Source: Rhizobium sp. Root708
GTDB taxonomy: Bacteria > Pseudomonadota > Alphaproteobacteria > Rhizobiales > Rhizobiaceae
DNA length: 64,000 nucleotides
Assembly: GCF_001429725.1 (NCBI RefSeq)
Contig: NZ_LMHV01000001.1
Span: 124,001 to 188,000, forward strand
Reading direction: 5' to 3'
The notes beneath the pieces were generated by a model that worked only from the letters and a program-made list of their open reading frames with translations, ran no database searches and was not told the DNA's origin. How positions within the stretch are numbered: position 1 is the stretch's first letter; every line of letters begins with the position of its first letter. The translations under genes and the position numbers were made by a program. Of this stretch, positions 49,767-58,229 are shown piece by piece.

Positions 49767-49891
49767 ATGTTCAAATCTCTGAGGCTGGGGCGCCGCGCTG
49801 GGAGAAGGCGCCAATTTCATTTGGGCGGCTCATACAGTGTTTTTCGCCTTTGCGAAAGGGGGGAAAGCCGGATTGCTGCCATGCATGGACA

Positions 49892-51469
49892 TCAACTCGA
49901 TATCTGCGGATCGAGCGTCGTCCGCCATAGTTCGTTATCGTTCCGATCCATCAGTCTCACGGTCAGTTGCTCGGTCTGCCCATCGATGTCGACAAGCCCG
50001 AAGAACTGCATGCCGGCTGAGGGCGGCAGGTTCTGCTCCGCACCGCCGGGTGCGGCTTTCATGAATTTCACCTGCGGGCCGAAGGTCATATCGAGTTCCT
50101 GCGGACCATAGGTTCCCGAATGCAGCGGGCCTGCGACGAACTCCCAGAACGGCAGGAATTCGCGGAACTTGGCCTTGCCGGGATCGTAGTAATGCGCAGC
50201 CGTGTAGTGCACGTCCGCTGTCAGCCAGATCATGTTCGCTATGCCGGCATCGCGGATAAAGCGCAGCAGATCGGCGAACTCCAGTTCGCGACCGCGCGGG
50301 GCGCCATTGTCGCCATTGGAGATCGACTCGCTGCCCGTCCGATGACCATAGTCGTCCCAGATCACCAGCCCGATCGGCAAATCGAACGCGATTACCTTCC
50401 AGGTCGCCGTCGAGCGGACCAGCTCGCGTTTCAGCCACGCCACCTGGCGCTCGCCCAGAAGCCGACACTCCGGCGTCGGCTCGGTATCGAGCCCATGACT
50501 GTTCGGGCCCCGATAGGAGCGCAGATCGATGAAGAAGACGTCGAGCAGCGGACCGTAAGGTACCTTGCGGTAGATCCGTCCGGGCTCATCGGCCACGTAG
50601 CGGATCGGCGTCATCTCGTGGAAAGCCCGGCTGGCACGGGCGGCAAGCGTGGCGATCGATTTTTCCTTGTAGCGACCGTCATCACGAAGGTCGGTCGAGG
50701 GCGACCAATTGTTCAGCACCTCGTGATCGTCCCATTGATAGAAGACGGGACAGACCGCGTTGAACGCCTTCACGTGATCGTCGAGCAGGTTATAGGCCCA
50801 CTGGCCGCGAAACTGGTCGAGCGTCTGCGCGATATCGCGCTTTGCTTCAGTGACGATACGGTTCTTCCAGACGCCGCCGTCCCGCAGCCTGACCTCATCG
50901 GCAACAGGATTGTCCGCGTAGATGGTGTCGCCGGAATGAATCATGAAATCCGGGCGATGGTAAGCGATCGTCGAATAGGTCCGCATCCCCTCGTCGTCGA
51001 TGCCCCAGCCCTGGCCGGCCGTATCGCCGGACCATGCAAAACGGATGCTGCGTTTGCCCGTGGGGGCCGTGCGAAACTGCCCATGGATAGGCTCCGACAG
51101 ATCGTTGACGTCCTGCAGGTCGGCCGCGCGAAAGCGATAGAATATCTCCTGATCGTCAGGGAGGCCCTGAAGCAGCAGCTTTCCCGCAAGATTGGTCTCG
51201 GGCGTCACGTCCAGAGGCGCGACGCGCACCGCGTTGGCGAACCGGTCGCTCGTCGAATATTCCAGATGCAGCCGTGCCGGCCGGTTTACCTGCGCCCAGA
51301 CCACACCGGAATTCGCATCGACGTCGCCGGATTGCACGCCTGACGTAAAGACCGGGCGGCTGGACGAGCCGCGCGCGTAATAGGGCATCGCCAACCCGGC
51401 CAGTGCAAAGCCGCCAACCGCACCCATGGATGAGAGGAAGCGTCGGCGGGTCGTGTCAGTCAATCTCAT
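49892..51469 (-). CDS. phoD: PhoD-type alkaline phosphatase/phosphodiesterase, Tat-exported
   Basis: A 525-aa secreted phosphatase that releases phosphate from organic esters. It has a twin-arginine signal (RRRFLSSMGAVGGFALAG) and a fibronectin-like PhoD_N domain (about 40-130). The metal-binding catalytic domain shows SGDTIYADNP, WDDHEVLNNW and LTADVHYTAAHYYDP, which supply the Fe/Ca ligands. A Pho-box-like element at 51562-51579 lies about 95 bp upstream. With the adjacent ABC importer, it looks like part of a phosphate-starvation response. Confidence 0.92.
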   Translation of the reverse strand: MRLTDTTRRRFLSSMGAVGGFALAGLAMPYYARGSSSRPVFTSGVQSGDVDANSGVVWAQVNRPARLHLEYSTSDRFANAVRVAPLDVTPETNLAGKLLLQGLPDDQEIFYRFRAADLQDVNDLSEPIHGQFRTAPTGKRSIRFAWSGDTAGQGWGIDDEGMRTYSTIAYHRPDFMIHSGDTIYADNPVADEVRLRDGGVWKNRIVTEAKRDIAQTLDQFRGQWAYNLLDDHVKAFNAVCPVFYQWDDHEVLNNWSPSTDLRDDGRYKEKSIATLAARASRAFHEMTPIRYVADEPGRIYRKVPYGPLLDVFFIDLRSYRGPNSHGLDTEPTPECRLLGERQVAWLKRELVRSTATWKVIAFDLPIGLVIWDDYGHRTGSESISNGDNGAPRGRELEFADLLRFIRDAGIANMIWLTADVHYTAAHYYDPGKAKFREFLPFWEFVAGPLHSGTYGPQELDMTFGPQVKFMKAAPGGAEQNLPPSAGMQFFGLVDIDGQTEQLTVRLMDRNDNELWRTTLDPQISS

Positions 51470-51553
51470 GCCAAGGTCTATCCGGCTAACGGGAGGGCCG
51501 AACCTATGGCGACTGTCATGTCATCCTCTTGAAGGCGGCATGACGGTTTTTCG

Positions 51554-51579
51554 AAACTTCAGCGACAGTTTTGTTACGA
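51554..51579 (-). promoter_or_regulatory. Pho-box-like element upstream of phoD
   Basis: On the minus strand TCGTAAC-AAAA-CTGTCGC has two 7-mers with the 11-bp period of the PhoB consensus CTGTCAT-N4-CTGTCAT. Together with the TGAAGTTT that follows, it matches the element before the ABC importer at 21 of 26 positions. PhoB binding is inferred. Confidence 0.6.
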
Positions 51580-51598
51580 GAGCGCCGCTGGCGAGCTG

Positions 51599-53278
51599 CT
51601 ATTCTGCCACCAAACCACTGCGGCGAAGCAGCGTCAGCAACAGGAGTGGCAATAGCGTCGTGATAAGGATGGCGATGAAAGCCATCGCCATGCCGAGCCC
51701 GATTGACCCCTGCTCGAACTGGCGCCAGATGAAGGTAGCGATCGTCTGCATGCCGACAGGAGCAATGACGACCGAGGCCACCAGTTCGCGCGAGGCAAGC
51801 GCGAAGACCAACAGCATCGCCGAAGCAAGGCTCGGGAAGACGAGCGGCAGGAGGATGCGGCGGAAGGCGGTTACTCCGCTGGCGCCGAAGACCCGGGCTG
51901 CGGCTTCCAGGCTGTCCCCGATCTGCTGGAAGGCCGCCGTCGTGTAGCGCACCGGCTGCGGCAGCAGGATGCAGCAATAGGCAAGCAGCAGGATGAACGC
52001 CGTGTTGTAGGGGGTTGCCGGCAGCCAGGGCATGTTCCAGGCAAGGATCAGCCCGACGGCAACGACGATGCCCGGCAGCGCATTCGGCAGGATCGTCATC
52101 GTGTCGATGGCCACGCGGCCGCGAATCTTCGTCTTGACCACGGTATAGGCGGCCAGAACGCCGATGAGGCCGGTAATCAACGCCGTACCAATGCCCAGTG
52201 AGAAGCTGTTGAGAAGCGCCCCTAGAGCGCCGGCGCTGTTGTTGAAGACGGATAGGAAGTTCTCGGCGCTGATGTTGTCAAGCGCCAGACCACCTGAGAT
52301 CGTCCGAGACAGCGCCGTGAACAGGATCGACAGCAGCGGCACGCCCGTCGCCAGGAAGGCAACGACAGCAAAGGCGATCATCACGGGAACCTTCATCGCG
52401 CCGAGAGGCCGCTTGTCCTTGGCAGAAGGTTTGCCGCCCACCGTCTGATAGGACCGGCGAGCCAGGATCCATCGCTGTAGCAGGAATGTCAGCAGAGACA
52501 TGACCACGAGTAGGATCGACAGGATCGCCGCCCCCGGCAGATCGATCGGCCAATCCGAGATCCGCAGGTCGATGCCGGTCACCAGCACCTGGAAGCCGGC
52601 GCGACGACCAAGCGCTGCCGGCGTGCCGTATTCCTCGATCGCTGCGGCAAAAACCAGCATCAGGCTGGCAACGAGCCCGGGCGCCGACAGCGGCAGCGTG
52701 ATCCGAAAGAAGGCGCGTGTCGGCGACGCGCCAAAGACGCGGCCGACATCCGCATAGCGCGCGCCAACCGCCTCGACCGTGCGCGATACGGCGAAATAGA
52801 CGACCGGAAATGTATTGAAGGCCATGACCATGGTCATGCCGAATAGCGAGAAGAGAAATGGCGCCAGATTGAATCCCGCGATCTGCTGCAGATAGCCGCG
52901 CGGCTGCAGCGTCATGATCCAGCCGAGCGTTGCGATATAAGGCGGGATCATGAATGGAACGAGCAGCAGCACATCCCAGAGCGGCGCGAGCGGGATGCGA
53001 TAGAGTGCCCGAAACACCCCGAGCGGCACCGCCACCAGCGCCGAGGCCAGCACCACGCAGCTGCCGAGCAGAATGGTGTTGCCAGCCATGCCGATCAGCG
53101 CGCTATCGAAGAGCGTCGCAACAAACGAGGAGAAAGGGCCCGCGAACGAGCCCTGTCCGATGTTGGGGAAGATGCCCTGAAGCACAACGGCGATGAATGG
53201 AACGGCGACGATAACAGTCAATCCTGCGATCGCCAGCCAGGCGGCCGGCGCAGCACCGCTACTATCCTTCGTCCTCAT
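51599..53278 (-). CDS. ABC importer permease, two fused membrane domains (FbpB/AepW-like)
   Basis: A 559-aa inner-membrane permease with about twelve helices in two homologous halves. Each half has an EAA-type loop that contacts the ATPase: EAVGARYADVGRVFGASPTRAF (first half, read in parts) and DSLEAAARVFGASGVTAFRRI (second). A fused pair is typical of the Fe(III)/2-aminoethylphosphonate type. It is the last gene of the ATPase-binding protein-permease operon, 11 nt after the binding protein. The substrate is discussed under the binding protein. Confidence 0.9.
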   Translation of the reverse strand: MRTKDSSGAAPAAWLAIAGLTVIVAVPFIAVVLQGIFPNIGQGSFAGPFSSFVATLFDSALIGMAGNTILLGSCVVLASALVAVPLGVFRALYRIPLAPLWDVLLLVPFMIPPYIATLGWIMTLQPRGYLQQIAGFNLAPFLFSLFGMTMVMAFNTFPVVYFAVSRTVEAVGARYADVGRVFGASPTRAFFRITLPLSAPGLVASLMLVFAAAIEEYGTPAALGRRAGFQVLVTGIDLRISDWPIDLPGAAILSILLVVMSLLTFLLQRWILARRSYQTVGGKPSAKDKRPLGAMKVPVMIAFAVVAFLATGVPLLSILFTALSRTISGGLALDNISAENFLSVFNNSAGALGALLNSFSLGIGTALITGLIGVLAAYTVVKTKIRGRVAIDTMTILPNALPGIVVAVGLILAWNMPWLPATPYNTAFILLLAYCCILLPQPVRYTTAAFQQIGDSLEAAARVFGASGVTAFRRILLPLVFPSLASAMLLVFALASRELVASVVIAPVGMQTIATFIWRQFEQGSIGLGMAMAFIAILITTLLPLLLLTLLRRSGLVAE

Positions 53279-53289
53279 CGCCGCTGCCC

Positions 53290-54249
53290 TTACTTGCCGC
53301 CGAACGTGTCGGTGACCTGCTTCAGCGTTTCCTTCCGCTTGCCGTAAACGGCTGCGGTGTCGTACTTCAGCAGCTTCAGATCGCTGATCAGCGGACGGTT
53401 GGCCGGAATGTCGCTACGAGCCGGCATCAGCATCTGGTCGGCAACGAGCTTCTGGCCCTCGTCGGAGAGCATGTAGTCGATGAACTTCTTGGCCTCATCC
53501 TGGTTCTTCGACCAGTTGAGGATCATGGCCGGACGCGGCGCGATGACGGTTCCGGAGGCCGGGAAGATCACATCGATGGCCTCGCCCTTTTCCTTGGCAT
53601 TGAGCGTGATGTAATCGACGGCGCCGAAGACGGCAGCCTTCGCGCCCTGCAGAACCGGGTTCAGAGCTTCGGCATTGGCGCCGGCGATGATCGCGCCGTT
53701 GTCCTTCAGATCCTTGAAGAGCTTGAAGCCGTCCTGGCCGGCAAGAGCCGCGGTCAGCTCGAAGGACGAGCCGGACTGCGCCGGATCCGGAATGTTGACC
53801 ATGTCCTTGTATTCGGGCTTCGTCAGGTCGGTCCACTCGGCCGGCTTCGGCGTACCGCTCTTGGTGTTCCAGGCGATGCCGAGCGCCGAAATGCCTTGGG
53901 CAACGGCCGTGTCGGTCTTCAAAAAGTCAGGAACCTTGGCCGCGTTCGGGCTGGTGTAGGATACGAGCCAGCCGCGCTTGGCGAAGTCGGTCGCCGTATC
54001 CCAGGAAGCCGAGATAAGAACGTCGACAACAGGGTTCGAGGCTTCGGCCTCGATACGGGCCATGACCTTGCCGGTCGTTGCCTGGAAAACATTGACCTTG
54101 ACGCCGGTCTGCTTGGTGAAGCCGGCGGACAGCTTGTCGATCAGTCCCTGCGGACCGGCAGTGTAGACCGTGATGTCGGCATGGGCGACGCCCGCCATCA
54201 GCGTTGCGGCGAGAACGCCGAAAGTGATGCTCTTCAACGACTTAAGCAT
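53290..54249 (-). CDS. ABC importer periplasmic binding protein, FbpA-like fold, ligand uncertain
   Basis: A 319-aa class II binding protein with a signal peptide cut after GVAHA (about residue 24), then DITVYTAGPQGLIDKLSAGF. By family it would be called an Fe(III)-binding protein. Yet where FbpA proteins have a conserved Tyr-Tyr iron site, this one reads AVFGAVDYITLNAKEKG, with only one Tyr. A Pho-box-like promoter and the neighbouring phoD favour a phosphorus compound, such as 2-aminoethylphosphonate, as ligand. The gene overlaps the ATPase stop by 8 nt. Confidence 0.85.
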   Translation of the reverse strand: MLKSLKSITFGVLAATLMAGVAHADITVYTAGPQGLIDKLSAGFTKQTGVKVNVFQATTGKVMARIEAEASNPVVDVLISASWDTATDFAKRGWLVSYTSPNAAKVPDFLKTDTAVAQGISALGIAWNTKSGTPKPAEWTDLTKPEYKDMVNIPDPAQSGSSFELTAALAGQDGFKLFKDLKDNGAIIAGANAEALNPVLQGAKAAVFGAVDYITLNAKEKGEAIDVIFPASGTVIAPRPAMILNWSKNQDEAKKFIDYMLSDEGQKLVADQMLMPARSDIPANRPLISDLKLLKYDTAAVYGKRKETLKQVTDTFGGK

Positions 54250-55357
54250 GCTCCAAATTCTCCTCTTTGGACGGATAAACCTGTTTGCCGAACCAGCGGA
54301 TCTGGCCGGGATCGATCGACAGACCGATAGCCTCGCCGGGTCGCAGCTTGGCGCGGCTCAAAACCTGCAGTTCTATCTTTTCGGCGCCGACCAGTGAGAC
54401 GGTCGCCAAATGGCCATCGCCGCGGAACTGCGAGCGCAGCACGGTTGCGGCAAGCGTGCCCGGCAGGATCTCGCCGGTGGTGATCGACCCAGTGGGGATG
54501 AGGACGCGAACGGCACAATCGACGCCATCGACGCCACGCAGCAATGCGAGGCTGCTGCCTTTGAAGAACCAATGTCCATCGCGATATTCGAGCTCGGCGA
54601 CACCGCCGAGGCGCAGGAAGTCGGCGACCTCGGGCGTTGCGGGCTTCTCGATCAGTTCGTCGGGCGATGCCAGCTGCTCGATCAGCCCGCCACGCATGAC
54701 AGCGACGTCGTCCGCTAGGGTCAGCGCCTCGCTATGATCGTGAGTGACGTAGATTGCCGTCAGACCAAGCGTCGCGATCAACTCGGCCAGTTCGCCGACC
54801 ATGTTTTCGCGCAGTTCGCGATCGAGATTGGACAGGGGTTCGTCGAAGAGAATGAGCTGCGGTTCGGCAACGATCGCTCGTGCGATCGCAACACGCTGCT
54901 GCTGGCCACCGGAGAGATCGCTCGGCCTGCGGTCTGCATAGGCGCCAAGACCGACACGTTCCAACGCCCGCATCGTCCGGGACTGTCGCTCGGATTTGCC
55001 GACACCGCGCATTTCGAGCGGAAACGAGACATTGCCGCCGACCGTCATGTGCGGCCACAGCGCATAGTCCTGAAACACCATGCCGAGGTTGCGCCGTTCC
55101 GGCGGCGAAAAGGCGCCGCTTGCGGCATCGGCAACCGTGTGGCCGGCAATAGCGATCGAGCCCTTCGTCGGCGCGAGCAGTCCGGCGACGAGCCTGAGAA
55201 GAGTGGTCTTTCCGCAGCCGGACGGCCCCAGCAGCGCCAGCGTCTTGCCCTTGGAAAGCGAGATATCAATGCCCTTCAGAACGGGCGTCGCCCCATAATG
55301 CAATTCCACGCCGGCCGTCGAAACGGCCGCATTGGTCTCTGAAGGTGGAGAGGTCAT
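54242..55357 (-). CDS. ABC importer ATP-binding protein (FbpC/PotA-like)
   Basis: A 371-aa ATPase. Walker A is GPSGCGKTT (44-52), the Q-loop [11 protein letters not shown], signature [15 protein letters not shown] (148-162), Walker B LILFDEP (168-174), and the switch [15 protein letters not shown]-terminal TOBE-like regulatory domain spans about 250-371. It is the first gene of the importer operon. The ATG at 55357 has no visible Shine-Dalgarno: it follows directly a hairpin plus T run. A Pho-box-like site lies about 50 bp upstream. Confidence 0.92.
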   Translation of the reverse strand: MTSPPSETNAAVSTAGVELHYGATPVLKGIDISLSKGKTLALLGPSGCGKTTLLRLVAGLLAPTKGSIAIAGHTVADAASGAFSPPERRNLGMVFQDYALWPHMTVGGNVSFPLEMRGVGKSERQSRTMRALERVGLGAYADRRPSDLSGGQQQRVAIARAIVAEPQLILFDEPLSNLDRELRENMVGELAELIATLGLTAIYVTHDHSEALTLADDVAVMRGGLIEQLASPDELIEKPATPEVADFLRLGGVAELEYRDGHWFFKGSSLALLRGVDGVDCAVRVLIPTGSITTGEILPGTLAATVLRSQFRGDGHLATVSLVGAEKIELQVLSRAKLRPGEAIGLSIDPGQIRWFGKQVYPSKEENLEHA

Positions 55358-55361
55358 GAAA

Positions 55362-55392
55362 AACCGGCATCGGTTGAAAATCGATGCCGGTT
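55362..55392 (-). other. Terminator-like hairpin abutting the ABC ATPase start codon
   Basis: AACCGGCATCG and CGATGCCGGTT form a perfect 11-bp stem with a 9-nt loop. On the minus strand three more T residues extend the TT of the stem, then a C, and the ATG follows at once. The structure would occupy the place of the ribosome site. Confidence 0.75.
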
Positions 55393-55399
55393 GCTTATT

Positions 55400-55425
55400 A
55401 AGCTTCAGTGACAGTCATGTGACGA
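55400..55425 (-). promoter_or_regulatory. Pho-box-like element upstream of the ABC importer
   Basis: On the minus strand TCGTCAC-ATGA-CTGTCAC, then TGAAGCTT; two GTCAC cores 11 bp apart as in PhoB sites. TAATAA (55400-55395) is a possible -10, which would place the transcription start at or inside the hairpin. Confidence 0.65.
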
Positions 55426-55495
55426 AGACGACAAGAAGCCGTCTTCAATCAATACTTTAGCCGTCGCGCATCGATGACGCGCAACACGTGCCGTC

Positions 55496-57583
55496 TCAAG
55501 CGTCGCTACCCGACAGTTCTTCAAACGTCGCCAGGCCCTTCTTCACCAGCATGGCATCCGGGCTCGGCAACTTGCCGCGGAAAGCCTTGTAGGCATCTTC
55601 GGGGTCGATGGCGCCACCGACGGAATAGATGTTGTCCTTGAGCTTGGCCGCCATCTCGCGATTGAAGGCATCGCCGGTTTCCTCGAATGCGGCAAAGGCG
55701 TCCGCATCGAGAACCTCGGACCACATGTAGGAATAGTAGCCGGCTGAATAACCACCCGAGAAGATGTGCTGGAAGTGTGGCGAGGCATGCCGCATGACGA
55801 TCGACTTCGGCATGCCGAGCGCCGACAACACCTCGGTCTGCACCGCCATCGGATCCTCGACCTTGTCGCGGGTATGAAACGCCATGTCGACGAGCGCGGA
55901 CGAGGTGAACTCGACCGTATTGAAGCCGGAGTTGAACGTCCGTGCTGCCAGAACCTTGTCGAGCAGGGCCTGCGGCATCGGCTCGCCGGTTTCGAAGTGC
56001 ACGGCATATTGCTTGAGGATCGCGGGCACCGTCAGCCAATGCTCGTAAAGCTGCGACGGCAGCTCAACGAAGTCGCGCGAAACGCCCGTGCCCGAAACCG
56101 AGGGGTAGGTGACGTTCGACAGCATCCCGTGCAGCGCGTGGCCGAACTCGTGGAACAGCGTGCGCGCGTCGTCGAGCGACAGCAGCGCCGGTTTGCCCTC
56201 GGCGGGTTTGGCGAAATTGCAGACATTGTAGATGATCGGCAACTCGCCGCTCCGGCCGTTCTTCAGCGGCAGCTTGTGCTGCGACTGGAACGAGCTCATC
56301 CAGGCGCCGGAGCGCTTCGAGCTGCGGGCGAAATAGTCGCCGAGGAAGAGCGCCACCAGCTTGTCTTCCCGATCGCGGATCTCGAACACGCGCGCATCGG
56401 GATGATAGGCCGGAACACCCTTCTTCTCGACGGCGCGAATGCCGAACAACCGGCCGGCAACATCGAAGCAGGCGTCGATGATTTTCTCTAGCTGCAGATA
56501 AGGCTTCAGCTCAGCCTCGGAGAAATTGAACCGCTGCGCCCGGATCTTCTCGGCATAATGCCGCCAGTCCCAGGGCATGACGTCGTGGTTCTTGCCTTCG
56601 TCGGTGATCAGTTTGGCGATGTCAGCCTCTTCCTCACCGGCGCGCGTGACCGCCTTTGCCCAGACTTCCTTGAGCAGGTGGTTCACGGCGTCAGGCGTCT
56701 TCGCCATCGTGTTGTCGAGCTTCAGTTCGGCGAAGTTGCCGTAGCCGAGGAGCTTTGCCACCTCGTCGCGGAGCGCGAGCGTATCCCTGATAATGCCGCG
56801 ATTGTCGGTGGCACCATCGTTCGCGCCGCGTGCGACCCAGGCCTTGAAGGCCTGTTCCCGCAGCTCCCGCCGCTCCGAGAAGGTCAGGAACGGTTCGATG
56901 ATCGAGCGCGACAGCGTCACGGCAAACTTGCCCTCTTCGCCACGCTCGCGCGCAGCCGCCGCCATCGCATCCTTCAGAAACTCGGGAATACCGGCGAGAT
57001 CCGGGCCGTCGGAAAGGATCAGCGCCCAGCTCTTCTCGTCGGCAAGCACGTTCTGACCGAACTGGGTACCGAGGCCGGCAAGCTTCTCGTTGATCCCAGC
57101 AAGCTTCTCCTGCTCAACCTTCGGCAGCTTCGCGCCCGATTTGACGAAGCCCTTCCAGTGCCGCTCCAGAACCCGCGTCTGCTCCAGCGTCAAGCCAAGG
57201 CTTTCGCGCGCTTCCCACAAGGCATCGATGCGAGCAAACAGCGCCGCATTCATGCCGATCTTGGAATAGTGGCGCGACATCTTCGGCGAGATATCCCGCT
57301 CCAGCGCCTGGATCGTATCGTTGGTATGCGCGCCCGCCCGGTTCCAGAACAGCGCCGAAACGCGAGACAGTTCATCACCCGCGATCTCGAGAGCAACGAC
57401 CGTGTTCTCGAATGTCGAGGCCTCGGGATTGCCGGCGATCGTGTCGATCTCTTTGTCGTGCGCGGCGAGTGCTGCATCAAAGGCAGGAGCAAAGTCGCCA
57501 TCATGGAGAGCATCGAAACGCGGCAAGCCGTGGAGACCGTTCCATTCGACGAGTGCCGGGTTGAATTCTGGTGTGGAAGGCAT
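55496..57583 (-). CDS. M3-family metallopeptidase (oligopeptidase A / dipeptidyl carboxypeptidase type)
   Basis: A 695-aa cytoplasmic zinc oligopeptidase that degrades short peptides, including cleaved signal peptides. The zinc motif is HEFGHALHG (H478, E479, H482), with the downstream Glu in the following helix. N-terminal helical channel domain about 1-200; a catalytic region with SRDFVELPSQLYEHW follows. The ATG at 57583 has AAGGA 8 nt upstream; the frame opens at 57640 without conserved sequence. Single-gene unit. Confidence 0.94.
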   Translation of the reverse strand: MPSTPEFNPALVEWNGLHGLPRFDALHDGDFAPAFDAALAAHDKEIDTIAGNPEASTFENTVVALEIAGDELSRVSALFWNRAGAHTNDTIQALERDISPKMSRHYSKIGMNAALFARIDALWEARESLGLTLEQTRVLERHWKGFVKSGAKLPKVEQEKLAGINEKLAGLGTQFGQNVLADEKSWALILSDGPDLAGIPEFLKDAMAAAARERGEEGKFAVTLSRSIIEPFLTFSERRELREQAFKAWVARGANDGATDNRGIIRDTLALRDEVAKLLGYGNFAELKLDNTMAKTPDAVNHLLKEVWAKAVTRAGEEEADIAKLITDEGKNHDVMPWDWRHYAEKIRAQRFNFSEAELKPYLQLEKIIDACFDVAGRLFGIRAVEKKGVPAYHPDARVFEIRDREDKLVALFLGDYFARSSKRSGAWMSSFQSQHKLPLKNGRSGELPIIYNVCNFAKPAEGKPALLSLDDARTLFHEFGHALHGMLSNVTYPSVSGTGVSRDFVELPSQLYEHWLTVPAILKQYAVHFETGEPMPQALLDKVLAARTFNSGFNTVEFTSSALVDMAFHTRDKVEDPMAVQTEVLSALGMPKSIVMRHASPHFQHIFSGGYSAGYYSYMWSEVLDADAFAAFEETGDAFNREMAAKLKDNIYSVGGAIDPEDAYKAFRGKLPSPDAMLVKKGLATFEELSGSDA

Positions 57584-57714
57584 TCGGAAATCCTTTGTGG
57601 CAGGCAGCGGAACAGGCAATATAGGGACGCACATCCGCAATTGGTATTGCCGATCAGATGCACATCTTCTGGCCGGACTACCAAAAGTTCACGGCAAGAA
57701 ATGATGCATAAGAA

Positions 57715-57744
57715 TTAACTAATCGTTAACGATTGACGTACGTC
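57715..57744 (+). promoter_or_regulatory. CtrA-type site and two abutting palindromes
   Basis: TTAACTAATCGTTAAC (57715-57730) is a full TTAA-N7-TTAAC site. It overlaps the palindrome AATCGTTAACGATT (57721-57734), which abuts GACGTACGTC (57735-57744). A possible promoter is TTGACG (57733-57738), an 18-nt spacer, then TAATTT. All lie 52-81 bp before the 57796 gene. Confidence 0.55.
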
Positions 57745-57795
57745 CGCCACGCGCGGTAATTTCAGGCATCATCTTATTGCAAGTGGATACACGCC

Positions 57796-58227
57796 ATGGA
57801 AATCCTTTCTGTGCGGTCTTCGCCGTATTTTCTTTTCAAGAGAAACCAAGACAATTCCAGTTATTACAACGAATTAGAAGAACAGCTCGGCACCAAGATA
57901 AAGGCTTCATCATCCTTCCAGATCGATGATACCAACGCGGAAACACCCGATTTTTCCGCGATCAGCGCCAGCGAACTGCGCCAGTATGCGAGGCAGAGCT
58001 TCGATGCCGGCACAATTGATCAGGATACGTTTGCAGCGATCTCCGAACCGCTGCCGATGCGAACCATCGACCCGTCAGGCAACATCCTCGACCTGTCGGA
58101 CGTGACCGACGCAACGACCTTCAATTTCCGGGACTATTACAAGGATCAGCTGCAGATCGCGAACTCGATCGGCGACCCCGAAACGGTCGCGCGGCTCAAT
58201 TCGGTCGTCAGCTTTCTCGACGTCTGA
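57796..58227 (+). CDS. Conserved-looking protein of unknown function
   Basis: A 143-aa acidic, soluble protein with no signal peptide or membrane helix. Recognisable parts are a Ser/Tyr/Asn-rich N-terminus (SSPYFLFKRNQDNSSYYNEL), a helical ISASELRQYARQSFDAG segment, and an acidic C-terminal half (NILDLSDVTDATTFNFRDYY). I do not recognise a family. Its promoter region carries a CtrA-type site, so cell-cycle or flagellar/motility association is a reasonable guess only. Convergent with a LysE gene, 2 bp between stops. Confidence 0.7.
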   Translation: MEILSVRSSPYFLFKRNQDNSSYYNELEEQLGTKIKASSSFQIDDTNAETPDFSAISASELRQYARQSFDAGTIDQDTFAAISEPLPMRTIDPSGNILDLSDVTDATTFNFRDYYKDQLQIANSIGDPETVARLNSVVSFLDV

Positions 58228-58229
58228 TC

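Noticed and set aside
55440..55495. GC-rich imperfect inverted repeat after the M3 peptidase gene as a terminator or RIME-type element
   Set aside because: The pairing around GCGCATCGATGACGCGC is short and imperfect, no T run follows, and I cannot confirm other copies in this window.
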